Shown: positions 25,545 through 34,751, counted from the stretch's first letter. The stretch is 64,000 nucleotides of DNA from an uncultured Eubacteriales bacterium (GCA_900540495.1 UQGA01000005.1:50750-114749), one strand, 5' to 3'. Numbers and translations: made by a program. The notes: generated by a model not told the origin, from the letters alone.

Positions 25545-27995
25545 ATGCTCGTAACGGAATATCTCAAGGACCATATCCTGTATCTCGACGGCGCGATGGG
25601 CACGCTGTTGCAGGCGCGCGGCCTGCGCCCCGGCGAGGCGCCGGAGCGTTGGAACCTCTCCCATGCCGAAACCATCACGGCGCTGCACCGCGCCTATTTT
25701 GAGGCGGGCAGCAACGTGGTGCTGTCCAACACGTTCGGCGCGAACCCGCTGCGCTTTGCAGCGGACGAGCTGGCCGCCATCGTGGCCGCCGCGCTCAAAA
25801 ACGCCCGGGCAGCGCGCGCCCGGAGCGACGGCGCGCACGAAAAGTTTATCGCCCTCGACATCGGGCCGACGGGGCGCATGCTCCGGCCGTTCGGCGACCT
25901 CGACTTTGAGGACGCGGTGCGGGCCTTTGCGCAGGTCGTGCGCCTCGGTGTGGAAAACGGGGCGGAGCTGATCTTCATCGAGACGATGAGCGACGGCTAT
26001 GAATCCAAGGCCGCCCTGCTCGCGGCCCGGGAGAACAGCGACCTGCCCGTGTTCGTTTCCAACGCCTACGGCGCCGACGGCAAGCTCATGACCGGTACGC
26101 CGCCGGACGCGATGGCGGCGCTGCTGGAGGGGATGCACGCCGACGCCATCGGCGCGAACTGCTCCACCGGGCCGGCGGAGCTGGCGGATGTGATTGACGC
26201 GCTGCTCCTGCGCGCATCCGTGCCGGTCATCGCCAAGCCGAACGCCGGCCTGCCGCGCAGCGAGGGAGGGCACGCCGTGTACGACATGGGGCCGGAGGCG
26301 TTCGCCGCCGCGGTCGCGCCGCTCGTGGCGCGCGGCGCGCGGATCGTGGGCGGCTGCTGCGGCACCACGCCGGCGCACATCGAAGCGCTCGTGCGCCATA
26401 CGGCCGGCCTGACGCCGGCGCCGATCGAGCCGAAGGCGCTCGCCTGCGCGGCTTCGTTCGCCCGCACGGTGACGCTCGGCGGCTCGCCGGTGCTCATCGG
26501 CGAGCGCATCAACCCGACCGGAAAGAAACGGTTCCAGCAGGCGTTGCGCGAGCGCGACGTCGGCTTTCTCCTGCGCGAGGGAATCGCGCAGCAGGCGGCC
26601 GGCGCGCATGTGCTGGATGTCAACGTCGGCCTGCCCGGCACGGACGAGCCGGCGCTGCTGCAGGACGTCGTATGCGAGCTGCAGGCCGTCACCGAACTGC
26701 CGCTGCAGATCGACACCGCCAACCCGGCCGCCATGGAGGCGGCGCTGCGCCGCTATAACGGCAAGGCCATGCTCAACTCCGTCAACGGCAAGGCGGAGAG
26801 CATGCGCGCGGTGTTCCCGCTCGCACGCAAGTACGGCGCGCTGGTGGTGGCCCTTACGCTGGATGAGGACGGCATCCCGGAAACGGCGGAGGGGCGCGTC
26901 CGCATTGCGGAAAAGATCCTGCGCACGGCGGCGGAATACGGCCTTGGCGCGCACGATCTCGTGTTCGACCCGTTGACCATGGCCGTCAGCGCGGACGCGG
27001 GCGCGGCGCTGACCACGCTCGGCGCCGTGCGGCAGATCGGCAAGGATCTGGGCTGCCATACGCTGCTCGGCGTGTCCAACGTCTCGTTCGGGCTGCCTGC
27101 GCGCGGCATGCTGAACGCCGCCTTTTTGACCTGCGCGCTGGAAAACGGCCTGTCTGCGGCCATCCTCAACCCGCATGCCGCCGAAATGCAGGCGGCGGTG
27201 CGCACGTTCTGCGCGCTGCACGGGTTGGACGAGGGCTGCCGGTCCTATCTCGATTTTGCGACCGCGCTGCCGGCTTCCGCGCCTGCCGCCGTGCCGGCGC
27301 CGCAGTCGGCCGAAGCAGCCGGCCGGGAGGACGGGCTGCGGCGCGCTGTCGAACAGGGCCTGCGCGAACGCGCCGGGGCGTTGACCGCGAGCCTGCTCGA
27401 AACCGTCGAACCGATGGAGATCGTCCGGCGGGAAATCATTCCGGCGCTTGACGCGGTGGGCCGCGGCTTTGAGGAAAAACGCGTCTATCTGCCCCAGCTG
27501 CTCATGAGCGCGGAGGCCGCCGGCTGCGCGTTCGAGCGCATCAAGGCGGCGATGGCCGCGCGTCCGGCACAGCGGGCACGGCGCTGCCGGGTCGTGCTGG
27601 CGACGGTGCAGGGCGACATCCACGACATCGGCAAGAACATCGTGCGGCTGCTGCTGGAGAACTACGGCTTCCCGGTGACGGATCTGGGGCGGGACGTTGC
27701 ACCGGCGCGGGTGCTGGAAGCGGTCGTCCGCCTGCGCGCCCCGCTGCTCGGCCTGAGCGCGCTGATGACCACCACCGTGCCCGCCATGGAGGAGACCATC
27801 CGCCTGATACGATCCTCCGCGCCCTGGTGCCGCATCATGGTCGGCGGCGCCGTGCTCACGGCCGAATATGCGGAACAGATCGGCGCGGACCGGTATGCGG
27901 CAGACGCGATGGCCTCCGTCCGCTATGCCGAAAGCATCGAGGAGACGCTGCCGCCCGAGCCGCCGGCAGGCGGCACCGCCGGCGCAACGGCCTGA
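25545..27995 (+). CDS. metH: Cobalamin-dependent methionine synthase, without activation domain
   Basis: An 816-residue enzyme that transfers methyl from methyl-THF to homocysteine. N-terminal homocysteine domain with zinc cysteines C206 (GANCSTGP) and C271/C272 (VGGCCGTTPAHI). Pterin-binding domain beginning LIGERINPTGKK near 325. Helical cap, then the B12-binding domain with DIHDIGKNIV at about 690-700, whose His ligates cobalt, and later LMTTTVPAMEETI and GGAVLT. It ends there, about 350 residues shorter than E. coli MetH; the missing part is encoded upstream. ATG 25545 follows AAGGGA. Last gene before a terminator. Confidence 0.95.
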   Translation: MLVTEYLKDHILYLDGAMGTLLQARGLRPGEAPERWNLSHAETITALHRAYFEAGSNVVLSNTFGANPLRFAADELAAIVAAALKNARAARARSDGAHEKFIALDIGPTGRMLRPFGDLDFEDAVRAFAQVVRLGVENGAELIFIETMSDGYESKAALLAARENSDLPVFVSNAYGADGKLMTGTPPDAMAALLEGMHADAIGANCSTGPAELADVIDALLLRASVPVIAKPNAGLPRSEGGHAVYDMGPEAFAAAVAPLVARGARIVGGCCGTTPAHIEALVRHTAGLTPAPIEPKALACAASFARTVTLGGSPVLIGERINPTGKKRFQQALRERDVGFLLREGIAQQAAGAHVLDVNVGLPGTDEPALLQDVVCELQAVTELPLQIDTANPAAMEAALRRYNGKAMLNSVNGKAESMRAVFPLARKYGALVVALTLDEDGIPETAEGRVRIAEKILRTAAEYGLGAHDLVFDPLTMAVSADAGAALTTLGAVRQIGKDLGCHTLLGVSNVSFGLPARGMLNAAFLTCALENGLSAAILNPHAAEMQAAVRTFCALHGLDEGCRSYLDFATALPASAPAAVPAPQSAEAAGREDGLRRAVEQGLRERAGALTASLLETVEPMEIVRREIIPALDAVGRGFEEKRVYLPQLLMSAEAAGCAFERIKAAMAARPAQRARRCRVVLATVQGDIHDIGKNIVRLLLENYGFPVTDLGRDVAPARVLEAVVRLRAPLLGLSALMTTTVPAMEETIRLIRSSAPWCRIMVGGAVLTAEYAEQIGADRYAADAMASVRYAESIEETLPPEPPAGGTAGATA

Positions 27996-28096
27996 GCCCG
28001 CCGTCCCCCGCCCGGGCGGCGCCGCCGCGCAGGGAGCCGGGGCGGGCGCAGGAACGCGCCATTCGCCGTGCGCATGCGCCGCCGTACACATGGAAG

Positions 28097-28129
28097 AACG
28101 GGAGCGCGCCCTGCGGGCGCGCTCCCGTT
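28097..28129. terminator. Bidirectional terminator between metH and the GNAT gene
   Basis: A 15-bp perfect stem with a 3-base loop and GTTTGGTTT on the plus side. It separates two convergent transcripts. Confidence 0.7.
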
Positions 28130-28154
28130 TGGTTTCCGGCCAAAGCGGCGGCGA

Positions 28155-29282
28155 TTACAGCTCCTTGACCCAGCAGCGGCGGCGCTTGTGCTGCTCGGCG
28201 GGGAAAAACTTCCACTGCGCCTGCACCTTGGTGTTGTATTCAAGCTGCGGCCCGGTCTCCGCATAGCGGAAGCCGGAGGCGATGGCCTTGTGCAGCATGT
28301 CGGCTATGACCACGGCGTTGATGCCGCATCCCTGCAACGTCGGCTTGACCGCCACGAGCAGCATGTCGATCTGTTCGTTGCGGCGGCTCTTGAGCGCGCG
28401 CAGCATCGGCAACCAGCCGAACGGGAACAGACGGCCGCCGTTCTTCTGCTGCGCCCGGTCGAGCGACGGGCAGCAGATACCGAAGGCGACGAGCTCGTCC
28501 GCATCGTTGTACACGAACGATGTGGTGCGCCCCTGCACCATCGGCAGGAACTCGCCGACGTACTTATCGACCTGCTTTGGCGTGAGCGCCACCACGCCGA
28601 ACAGGGCGAGGTAGGTCTCGTTGTACAGCTTGAACACATCCTCGATAAGCCGCGACAGCGGACGGTCCCGATGGTCGAGGTCGACCACATGCAGATGGTA
28701 GCGGCGGCGGATCATATCCGCCATACGGTCGATGCGCTCGTTGGGCTGGTCCGGCACCAGAATGCGGTACTCGAGCCAGTCCACCTCCTTGACATAGCCG
28801 CGGCGCTCCATCTGCGCAACGTAATACGGGTGGTTGTAATAGGTGTAGAACAGGCTCGGCTTGTCGAAGCCCTGGATCAGCATTCCTTCGCGGTCCATGT
28901 CCGAAAATCCCAGCGGCCCGTGCACGGCGACGCAGCCCAGCTCCCGCGCCCACGCCTCCGCCGCGTCGAACAGCGCGTCCACGACCTCGTCATCGTCAAT
29001 AAAATCGATGTGCGAGATGTTGAGGTACTCCTTGCCGAACTTTTCGTTGGCGCGCCGGTTCAGGATGCACGCGATGCGGCCGACGATCTTCCCGTCCCGC
29101 AGCGCGAGAAAGCACTTCGCGTCGCAATATTCAAACGCGGGGTTCCTGTCGCGCAGCATGTCCTTGACCTGGCTGTCGAGCATATCCGGCACATAGTACG
29201 GATTGCCCCGGTACAGCCGGTTCGGAAACTCCATAAACCGCACGAGATCCCGCCTCGTGACGGCCTGCCTGATGGTTACCAT
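28155..29282 (-). CDS. GNAT-like acyltransferase of unknown substrate
   Basis: About 375 residues from ATG 29282. GNAT-type features include CFLALRDGKIVGRIACILN near 57-75 and a second half with LLVAVKPTLQGCGINAVVIADM (motif A-like, with Q/G-x-G). The intervening HGPLGFSDMDREGMLIQGFD block is typical of a family often called 'N-acetyltransferase' beside lipid or acyl-CoA genes. It follows the acyl-CoA ligase by 94 bases in the same direction, so it may use or modify an acyl-CoA product. The ribosome site is weak (GGAAAGGGG). The long N-terminal ORF extension overlaps the ligase and is unlikely to be translated. Confidence 0.7.
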   Translation of the reverse strand: MVTIRQAVTRRDLVRFMEFPNRLYRGNPYYVPDMLDSQVKDMLRDRNPAFEYCDAKCFLALRDGKIVGRIACILNRRANEKFGKEYLNISHIDFIDDDEVVDALFDAAEAWARELGCVAVHGPLGFSDMDREGMLIQGFDKPSLFYTYYNHPYYVAQMERRGYVKEVDWLEYRILVPDQPNERIDRMADMIRRRYHLHVVDLDHRDRPLSRLIEDVFKLYNETYLALFGVVALTPKQVDKYVGEFLPMVQGRTTSFVYNDADELVAFGICCPSLDRAQQKNGGRLFPFGWLPMLRALKSRRNEQIDMLLVAVKPTLQGCGINAVVIADMLHKAIASGFRYAETGPQLEYNTKVQAQWKFFPAEQHKRRRCWVKEL

Positions 29283-29376
29283 AACCTTGACCCCTTTCCC
29301 CTCTGCACAGCCGCCGGCATGCCCGGCGGCGCTTCCGTTTTTCCGGTCGGGAGGCGCTCCCGTCCGCGTCCGGCCG

Positions 29377-31104
29377 CTATGCGCTGCGCTTTTCGAGCTC
29401 TTCCTTTTCAAGCACGGTATAGGCGACCTTGCCCACGAGCGTTTTGGGCAGCGCGTCGCGCACCTCGATCTCGTACGGCATGGCGTATTTGGCGATGTGC
29501 CGGCGGCAATGCGCCCAGATCGACTCCATGAGCTCCGGCGTTTCCTCCACGCCCTGCCGCAGCACGATGAACGCCTTGACCTTTTGCATCCGGTAGGAAT
29601 CCGGCACGCCGATGACGCAGCTCATCTGCACCGCGTCGTGCGCGTCGATGATGTTCTCCAGCTGCGAGGGGTATACGTTGTAACCGCTCGTGACGATCAT
29701 GCGCTTGATGCGCTGGCGGAAATAGACAAAGCCGTCCGCATCCATATAGCCGAGGTCGCCCGTATGCACCCAGGTGCAGCCGTCGGCCGGGTGTACGCGC
29801 ATGGTGTTGGCCGTCTCCTCCGGCTGGTTGACATAGCCCATCATCATGGACGGGCCGGTCAGGCAGATCTCGCCCTCCTCGCCGTAGGGCACCTCGTCGG
29901 TCGTGCCGACCTTGACGATCTTATAGTAGGTATCCGGGAACGGCAGCCCGATGCTGCCCTCGCGGTACATATCGTAAGGGGTAAGGCAGCTTGCCGTAAC
30001 GCACTCGGTCGTGCCGTAACCCTCGCGCACCTGCACGGTGGCGCCGTGCTCCTGCAAAAACAGGTCGAACTTCTTTTTCAGCTCAATGGAGAGCGAGTCG
30101 CCGCCGGAGAACACGCCCTTGAGGCAGGCGAGGTTCACGTCGTGCATGTACGGGTTGCGCGTGATGCCTTCGAACAGCGTTGGCACGCCCGCGATATAGT
30201 TGGGCTGCTCCTTCTTGAGCAGGCGCGCATAGCTCTCCACCGATACGCGCGGCACAAGAATGCAGGTGCCGCCCGCGATGAGCATGGTATGGATGCACAC
30301 GCCAAGGCCGAACCCATGGAACATCGGCATGGCGGCCAGCATGCTCTGCCCCGGCTCAAACGTCGTCGCCATGGCGATGGTCTGCAGGCCGAGCGAGTTG
30401 AAGTTGAGATTGGAGAGCAGAATGCCCTTCGTCACGCCCGTGGTGCCGCCGGAGAACAGGATTGCCGCCGGGTCCTCCGCCGTGCGCTTGACCAGATAGG
30501 GCTGCTCATACGCGTCGCCGTGCTGCAAGAACGCGCGCCATTTCTGCGCCGGCGGCGTCAGCGCCGGCACCTTGAGCTTGCGGCCCTGTGTGAGCCAGTA
30601 CCCGGCGCGCAGCAACGGCGAGAGCGCGTCGCCCACCGTGGCGACGATGAGCCGCTCGAGCGGCTGCTCCTGCATGACCTCCTGGAACTTGCCGTAGAAC
30701 TGGTCGAGCGTGACGGCGACCCGGGAGCCGGAATCGTGCAGATAAAAGGCGATCTCGCCCACGCTCGAGAGCGGATGGATCATCGTGGCCACCGCGCCGA
30801 TCAGGTTCAGTCCATAAAAGCAGAGCACGGCCTGCGGGCAGTTGGGGAGGCAGACGGTCACGCGGTCGTCCTTCTTCACGCCGGCGGCGGCAAACGCGCG
30901 CGCGACGCGGTGCGCCTGCGCGACCATCTCGCGGTAAGTGGTTCTGACGCCCTGGAACGTGAACGCCGTTGCGTCCGGGTATTGCTCCGCCACGGCGGTC
31001 ACCGCTTCCATCATCGACCCGTTCGGGTATTCGAGGTGCGCGGGGACCCTGCCGTAAAAGCGCAGCCACGGCGCCTTGATGCGCTCGGGCGTTTCAATTC
31101 TCAT
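29377..31104 (-). CDS. AMP-forming acyl-CoA ligase (long-chain type)
   Basis: A 575-residue ANL-superfamily adenylate-forming enzyme. P-loop-like SGGTTGVTKG at 218-227, then MPMFHGFGLG, GYGTTE, the TGDLGYMD motif near 448, RQRIKRMIVTSGYNVYPSQLE and catalytic Lys in LPKTLVGKV near 561. Activates a carboxylic acid (probably a medium or long fatty acid) to acyl-CoA. ATG 31104 has GGAGGT five bases upstream and overlaps the end of the E2-like gene by 11 bases, so translation is coupled. Substrate not determinable from sequence. Confidence 0.88.
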   Translation of the reverse strand: MRIETPERIKAPWLRFYGRVPAHLEYPNGSMMEAVTAVAEQYPDATAFTFQGVRTTYREMVAQAHRVARAFAAAGVKKDDRVTVCLPNCPQAVLCFYGLNLIGAVATMIHPLSSVGEIAFYLHDSGSRVAVTLDQFYGKFQEVMQEQPLERLIVATVGDALSPLLRAGYWLTQGRKLKVPALTPPAQKWRAFLQHGDAYEQPYLVKRTAEDPAAILFSGGTTGVTKGILLSNLNFNSLGLQTIAMATTFEPGQSMLAAMPMFHGFGLGVCIHTMLIAGGTCILVPRVSVESYARLLKKEQPNYIAGVPTLFEGITRNPYMHDVNLACLKGVFSGGDSLSIELKKKFDLFLQEHGATVQVREGYGTTECVTASCLTPYDMYREGSIGLPFPDTYYKIVKVGTTDEVPYGEEGEICLTGPSMMMGYVNQPEETANTMRVHPADGCTWVHTGDLGYMDADGFVYFRQRIKRMIVTSGYNVYPSQLENIIDAHDAVQMSCVIGVPDSYRMQKVKAFIVLRQGVEETPELMESIWAHCRRHIAKYAMPYEIEVRDALPKTLVGKVAYTVLEKEELEKRSA

Positions 31105-31993
31105 AGTCCACCTCCGTGCTGGCGGGCAGCTCCAGCAGTTCGGGATGCTGCAACAGGTACTTGAGCAGCCGGACGGTCTTGGAATAGTAGTATCCGTCGG
31201 CAATGCGCTCGTCGAGCGTCAGCCCCAGCTCGATCACCGGCCGGATATGTACGCTCCCGTCCGCGTCCACGAGCTGCGCCATGTGCCGCTCGCCGATGAC
31301 GCCGAAGAACGAGGTCGTCCCCCAGTTGGTCAGGTGGTGATAGCCCGCGTTGAGCTTGATCGAGCCGAGATTCGACAGGAAGATCGACGCATAGTTCGGG
31401 TCCGTCTTGACGAGGAACTCCGGCACGCGGCCGTAATAGTCCAGCAGGTGCAGCAGATGGATAACGATGGTCAGCACCCAGCGCGGGAGCTTGAGCAGCA
31501 TATCCATGCCGTCGGTGGAGTTGTCGGTCTTGCCGCCACGAAACGCCGTAATCTCCTTCACAATCGCCTCGTGCAGCGTATCGATGGTCGTGTTCCCGTC
31601 GCAGTACTGAAAGGCCAGCGCCTCGTGCGACTCGTCGTTGAACTGCTTTTTCACCACGAACGAGAGCGTCAGCACGTTGCGCTGGTACATGCGGCTGCCC
31701 TGGATGAAGCGGTTCATCTTCGGCCGCAGCACGAAGCACTTCACGGCCGCCGCCGCAATGACATGAAAAATCGTATAGCGGTGTTCCGGATGTTCGGCGT
31801 TCTTCCGCTCCAGATACGCCTCGATGTTGGTCAGGTCGATCTGCTCCTCGATGAAGGCCTCGTTGTCGGCCCGGTTCGGGAACAGATAGGGTGTGAAGCC
31901 GTGCAGCGCGTCCAGGTCGCGCAGCCAGACGCCGTCCCGCCGGTCTCCCCACCGCTTTCTGGGCTTGCCGCCCTTTTGCACCGTCTGTTCCAT
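31094..31993 (-). CDS. E2-type acyltransferase fold protein with altered catalytic motif
   Basis: A 299-residue protein matching the catalytic domain of 2-oxo acid dehydrogenase E2/chloramphenicol acetyltransferase-like enzymes. It has no lipoyl or E1/E3-binding domain. N-terminal RRDGVWLRDLDALHGFTPYLFPNRADNE, FHVIAAAAVKCFVLRPKMNRFI, then the C-terminal strand. The canonical HxxxDG motif is replaced by D261-E-R-I-A-D-G267: Glu262 stands where the catalytic His is expected, while the Asp-Gly is kept. A conventional E2 reaction is therefore doubtful. Coupled to an acyl-CoA ligase, it may act on acyl-CoA by another mechanism or serve as a scaffold. Confidence 0.75.
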   Translation of the reverse strand: MEQTVQKGGKPRKRWGDRRDGVWLRDLDALHGFTPYLFPNRADNEAFIEEQIDLTNIEAYLERKNAEHPEHRYTIFHVIAAAAVKCFVLRPKMNRFIQGSRMYQRNVLTLSFVVKKQFNDESHEALAFQYCDGNTTIDTLHEAIVKEITAFRGGKTDNSTDGMDMLLKLPRWVLTIVIHLLHLLDYYGRVPEFLVKTDPNYASIFLSNLGSIKLNAGYHHLTNWGTTSFFGVIGERHMAQLVDADGSVHIRPVIELGLTLDERIADGYYYSKTVRLLKYLLQHPELLELPASTEVDYEN

Positions 31994-32032
31994 GCGTCCA
32001 CTCTTTTCATAATAAAATAAGTATAATTGCCC

Positions 32033-32065
32033 GCTATGATAACGATAAGCGCTATGATAGCGATA
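32033..32065. repeat. Tandem 15-bp repeat upstream of the E2-like operon
   Basis: GCTATGATAACGATA (32033-32047) and GCTATGATAGCGATA (32051-32065) match at 14 of 15 positions with an 18-base period. Each can pair partly with itself. They lie 40-75 bases before the E2-like start and could be a regulator site. Confidence 0.45.
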
Positions 32066-32141
32066 TAACTATATCGGAAACCGGCCAAAATGTCAAACTC
32101 TTGTCACAATTCGCAAGGTTCCGGACCGCCGCGGCAATTCG

Positions 32142-32170
32142 TTGCAGGCGGTCGGGCCGCATGATATAAT
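32142..32170 (+). promoter_or_regulatory. Promoter of the zinc-ribbon membrane protein pair
   Basis: TTGCAG (32142-32147), 17-base spacer, TATAAT (32165-32170) with an extended TGA before it. The ATG is about 12 bases after the predicted start of transcription, with GGAGGT between. Confidence 0.8.
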
Positions 32171-32188
32171 GGGATCGGAGGTGACGGG

Positions 32189-32893
32189 ATGGAGCGCACG
32201 GGGACGATCCTTTGCCCCGCCTGCGGCGCGGCGCTGCCTGCGGATGCGTGCTTCTGCAGCCGGTGCGGCACGGCCATGCCGCACCGGCAGACGTCGCAGC
32301 GATACAGCATATACGGCTACGACGCCGCATATGCGCGCCGGCGCCATACGTTTATTACGTTCGGCGCGCTGGCCGGCCGCGGCATCGCCTACGTGCTCTG
32401 CCCGATGATCCTGCTGTTCTTCGGCGAGGCGTTCCTGCTGCCGTCGCTGCTGCTGTGCTCTGCCGGCATCGTGGCGTTGATCGTGGACTGCTGCCTTATG
32501 CGCAAGTATTATCTGGCCCGTCAATCCGCCGTCGCGCGCGACGCCGCCACGGACACGCTGTACTACGTGACGCTGTTCGGCGCGCCTGCGGTGGGCTTCG
32601 ATACGCTGACCCGGGTGGCCGGCGCGGCCCACAACCTGCAAAACGCGCGCAACCAGTCCCGCCTTGCGCAGGTCGACGCGGTGATCGCCGGTGAAATAGA
32701 CCGCTATCTGCGGGGCGAAAACCGCTTCAACATCTGGACCGGCGGCAACGTGCGCGTGATCGAAATGCGCCGTCCGTTCGTGCTGCGCGACGGCGGCCGT
32801 TGCACCGTGTACGGCTATGAAACGGCGGCAGGGCGGCAAAAGCAAATCAAGCTGCCGGATTGCTTCCCCGGCCTGAAGGAGGAATCGCTGTGA
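32189..32893 (+). CDS. Zinc-ribbon membrane protein
   Basis: A 234-residue protein. N-terminal zinc ribbon with CPACG (9-13) and CSRCG (23-27), then two hydrophobic helices (about 62-105) and a soluble C-terminal part rich in Arg/Asn. Proteins of this design are common in Bacillota but have no assigned role. GGAGGTGACGGG precedes the ATG. Its stop overlaps the GTG of the next gene, a second zinc-ribbon membrane protein, so they form a coupled pair. Confidence 0.7.
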   Translation: MERTGTILCPACGAALPADACFCSRCGTAMPHRQTSQRYSIYGYDAAYARRRHTFITFGALAGRGIAYVLCPMILLFFGEAFLLPSLLLCSAGIVALIVDCCLMRKYYLARQSAVARDAATDTLYYVTLFGAPAVGFDTLTRVAGAAHNLQNARNQSRLAQVDAVIAGEIDRYLRGENRFNIWTGGNVRVIEMRRPFVLRDGGRCTVYGYETAAGRQKQIKLPDCFPGLKEESL

Positions 32894-33357
32894 GCACCTG
32901 CCCCCACTGCGGCGCGCCCGTCGAGGAGGCCGCGTCCGTCTGCCCGCGCTGCGGGGCGGACGTCCCCGATGCGCGGGCGGACTTCACCCCGCCCGTTTGC
33001 CCCAACTGCGGGGCGGATACGCAATCCGGCGCCGATTTCTGCCTGCGCTGCGGGTTCGATTTCCGGCCGCTTAAGGCGCAACAGCGCCTGCTGGACACCG
33101 ATGCGACGCTCTCCGCCCTGAACGGCCGGTATGCCCGGCAGGGGGTATGGCGGCTCGGTTCCGGCCTGGCGGCGGCGCTGACGCTCTTTCTGCTGTATCA
33201 GACGCTTGAGGGCAATCTGCCCGACGCGCTGGGCATCCCCGCCATGCTTCTGTTTCCGCCGTCGCTCGTCGTGTTTCTCGTGTTCTGCTGCCTGCGGGGC
33301 GTGACGCGCAGGCGCATCGCCCGCCTGCTTTTGGAGAAGACCGGCGGCAACGGCTGA
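32890..33357 (+). CDS. Double zinc-ribbon membrane protein
   Basis: A 155-residue protein starting at GTG 32890 (AAGGAGG upstream; an ATG 30 bases earlier would overlap without a ribosome site). Two zinc ribbons: CPHCG...CPRCG (about 4-24) and CPNCG...CLRCG (about 38-60), then two hydrophobic helices (about 88-106 and 115-135). Function unknown; paired with the preceding gene of similar design, perhaps as a membrane complex (inference). Confidence 0.7.
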   Translation: MSTCPHCGAPVEEAASVCPRCGADVPDARADFTPPVCPNCGADTQSGADFCLRCGFDFRPLKAQQRLLDTDATLSALNGRYARQGVWRLGSGLAAALTLFLLYQTLEGNLPDALGIPAMLLFPPSLVVFLVFCCLRGVTRRRIARLLLEKTGGNG

Positions 33358-33480
33358 GCGCCGCCCCATTGCACCGCCCGGGCGGAGCCGAATGCCGCTT
33401 TCATCCGGCCGGTCGTGTTTTGAACCATACGGCCGCACGGCTTTCTCTCTGCGGCCGCCCGCGTTGTTCCGCACACAAAA

Positions 33481-33513
33481 ACAGCGGCGCGCCCGATCCG
33501 GGCGCGCCGCTGT
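33481..33513 (-). terminator. Terminator after the PepSY-like lipoprotein gene
   Basis: A 15-bp perfect stem with a 3-base loop and A-runs/T-runs on both sides. It lies 15 bases beyond the leftward stop. Confidence 0.85.
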
Positions 33514-33527
33514 TTTGTGCGAATTGA

Positions 33528-34010
33528 TCAGGCTTCGCCGCCGTTGCCCGTGCCGGGCGTGCTGTTTTGCAGCAGCGTGCCGTCCGGCAGGACGTAAACG
33601 ATCTCGGTCGTCGATCCGGTCTTGATCTCCACGGCATAGACCTGCCGGCCGTCCTGCGTGGCGTGCTTGATCGTACCGATCTCCCCGTTGTCATACTGCT
33701 CCTTGAGCGCATCCACCACCTCCGGCACCTCGTCAGCCTTGACCTCCTTGCCCTCGCTGAAATCCGGGATTACGGCGTCCTGCCCGGGACTGGCCAGCGG
33801 GCCGGGGCTGCCGGGCAGGCCGGGCGAAACGGACGCATCCGGCGAGGCCTGCAGGTCGGGCGTGGCGCTGTTCATGACGCCGGGCGTTGTTGCCGCCACG
33901 GTGGGTTTCGGACTGGGGGTGTTGACGCTGATGTTGCCGCTGCACTGGCAGCCGACCGTAAGGGCCGCGAGCAGCGCCGCGGCAAGCGCGATGAAGCATT
34001 TTCTGTTCAT
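33528..34010 (-). CDS. Lipoprotein with PepSY-like C-terminal domain
   Basis: A 160-residue protein. Signal peptide with lipobox TVGC (Cys near 21), a Pro/Thr/Ser/Ala-rich linker (about 30-78), then a small domain with VPEVVDALKEQYDNGEIGTI and VYAVEIKTGSTTEIVYVLPDG. This resembles PepSY-type helix plus strands, a fold often linked to inhibition of extracytoplasmic peptidases. AGGAGG lies upstream of the ATG. Monocistronic with its own terminator. Confidence 0.6.
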   Translation of the reverse strand: MNRKCFIALAAALLAALTVGCQCSGNISVNTPSPKPTVAATTPGVMNSATPDLQASPDASVSPGLPGSPGPLASPGQDAVIPDFSEGKEVKADEVPEVVDALKEQYDNGEIGTIKHATQDGRQVYAVEIKTGSTTEIVYVLPDGTLLQNSTPGTGNGGEA

Positions 34011-34043
34011 ACAAAAATCCTCCTAACTGAAGTGCCGCTGCTT

Positions 34044-34751
34044 TCACGGCCTTTGCTTCGGAGGTAGTATGCGCATCTTGGGAGAATTCCTATCCAATTC
34101 CCGCTCAAACAACACGGGTTCGACAAAAAGACCGGCGCCGCCGTCCTTTTTCGCCTCGATCAGCGCAAGGCGCGGCGGCCGATCCGGCCCGGCGGCGACC
34201 AGCCGGAGGCGCTTTGCCTCCAGCCGGTGCGCATGGAGCGCGGTCATCGCCGCCGCAAGGCCGGCGGCAGGATAGCAGAGAAACAGCCGCCCGCCGTTCT
34301 TGAGCAGCAGAAACGCGGCGTGCAGCATCGCTTCAAACGTGCCGCCCGCGTCGTGCCGGGCGGCGGCACGCGCCGGGTCCGCGCTGACCGGGCCGGCCGT
34401 AAAATATGGCGGGTTGCATACCGCCGCGTCGAACGCGCCATGGCCAAGGCGCGCCGGCGCGTCGCGCACGTCGAGCGTCAAAAACGCGATGTCCTGCCCG
34501 TTCTGCGCGGCGGAACGCGCGGCAAGCGCCGTGAGCCGCGGCTCCACATCGACGCCGGTGAACGCCGCGCCCGTGTACGCCTGGCCCAGCACGCACAGCA
34601 CGCCGGTGCCGCAACCAAGATCGACCACGCGCTCGCCGGCCCGCAGGCGTAGGAAATGCGCCAGATGCACCGCGTCCGCGTCAAAGCGCGGCAGCGCGTC
34701 GTCCTGGAACAGCACCAGTCCCCCGTATTGCAGATCATCCCTGCGAATCAT
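34044..34751 (-). CDS. trmN6: tRNA1(Val) A37 N6-methyltransferase-like (TrmN6/YfiC)
   Basis: A 235-residue SAM-dependent methyltransferase. SAM motif I DLGCGTG (44-50), acidic motif GVDVE (66-70), and the N6-adenine catalytic NPPYF (113-117). The N-terminal FQDDALPRFDADAVHLAHF pattern is typical of the YfiC/TrmN6 group, which methylates A37 of a valine tRNA. No ribosome site is visible: the -10 box TATACT ends six bases before ATG, so the transcript may be leaderless. Confidence 0.85.
   Translation of the reverse strand: MIRRDDLQYGGLVLFQDDALPRFDADAVHLAHFLRLRAGERVVDLGCGTGVLCVLGQAYTGAAFTGVDVEPRLTALAARSAAQNGQDIAFLTLDVRDAPARLGHGAFDAAVCNPPYFTAGPVSADPARAAARHDAGGTFEAMLHAAFLLLKNGGRLFLCYPAAGLAAAMTALHAHRLEAKRLRLVAAGPDRPPRLALIEAKKDGGAGLFVEPVLFERELDRNSPKMRILPPKQRP

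Noticed and set aside
25521..28091. 856-codon open frame antisense to metH
   Set aside because: High GC content keeps the opposite frame open. Its translation is Arg/Ala/His-rich with no domain, while metH on the plus strand has all catalytic motifs.
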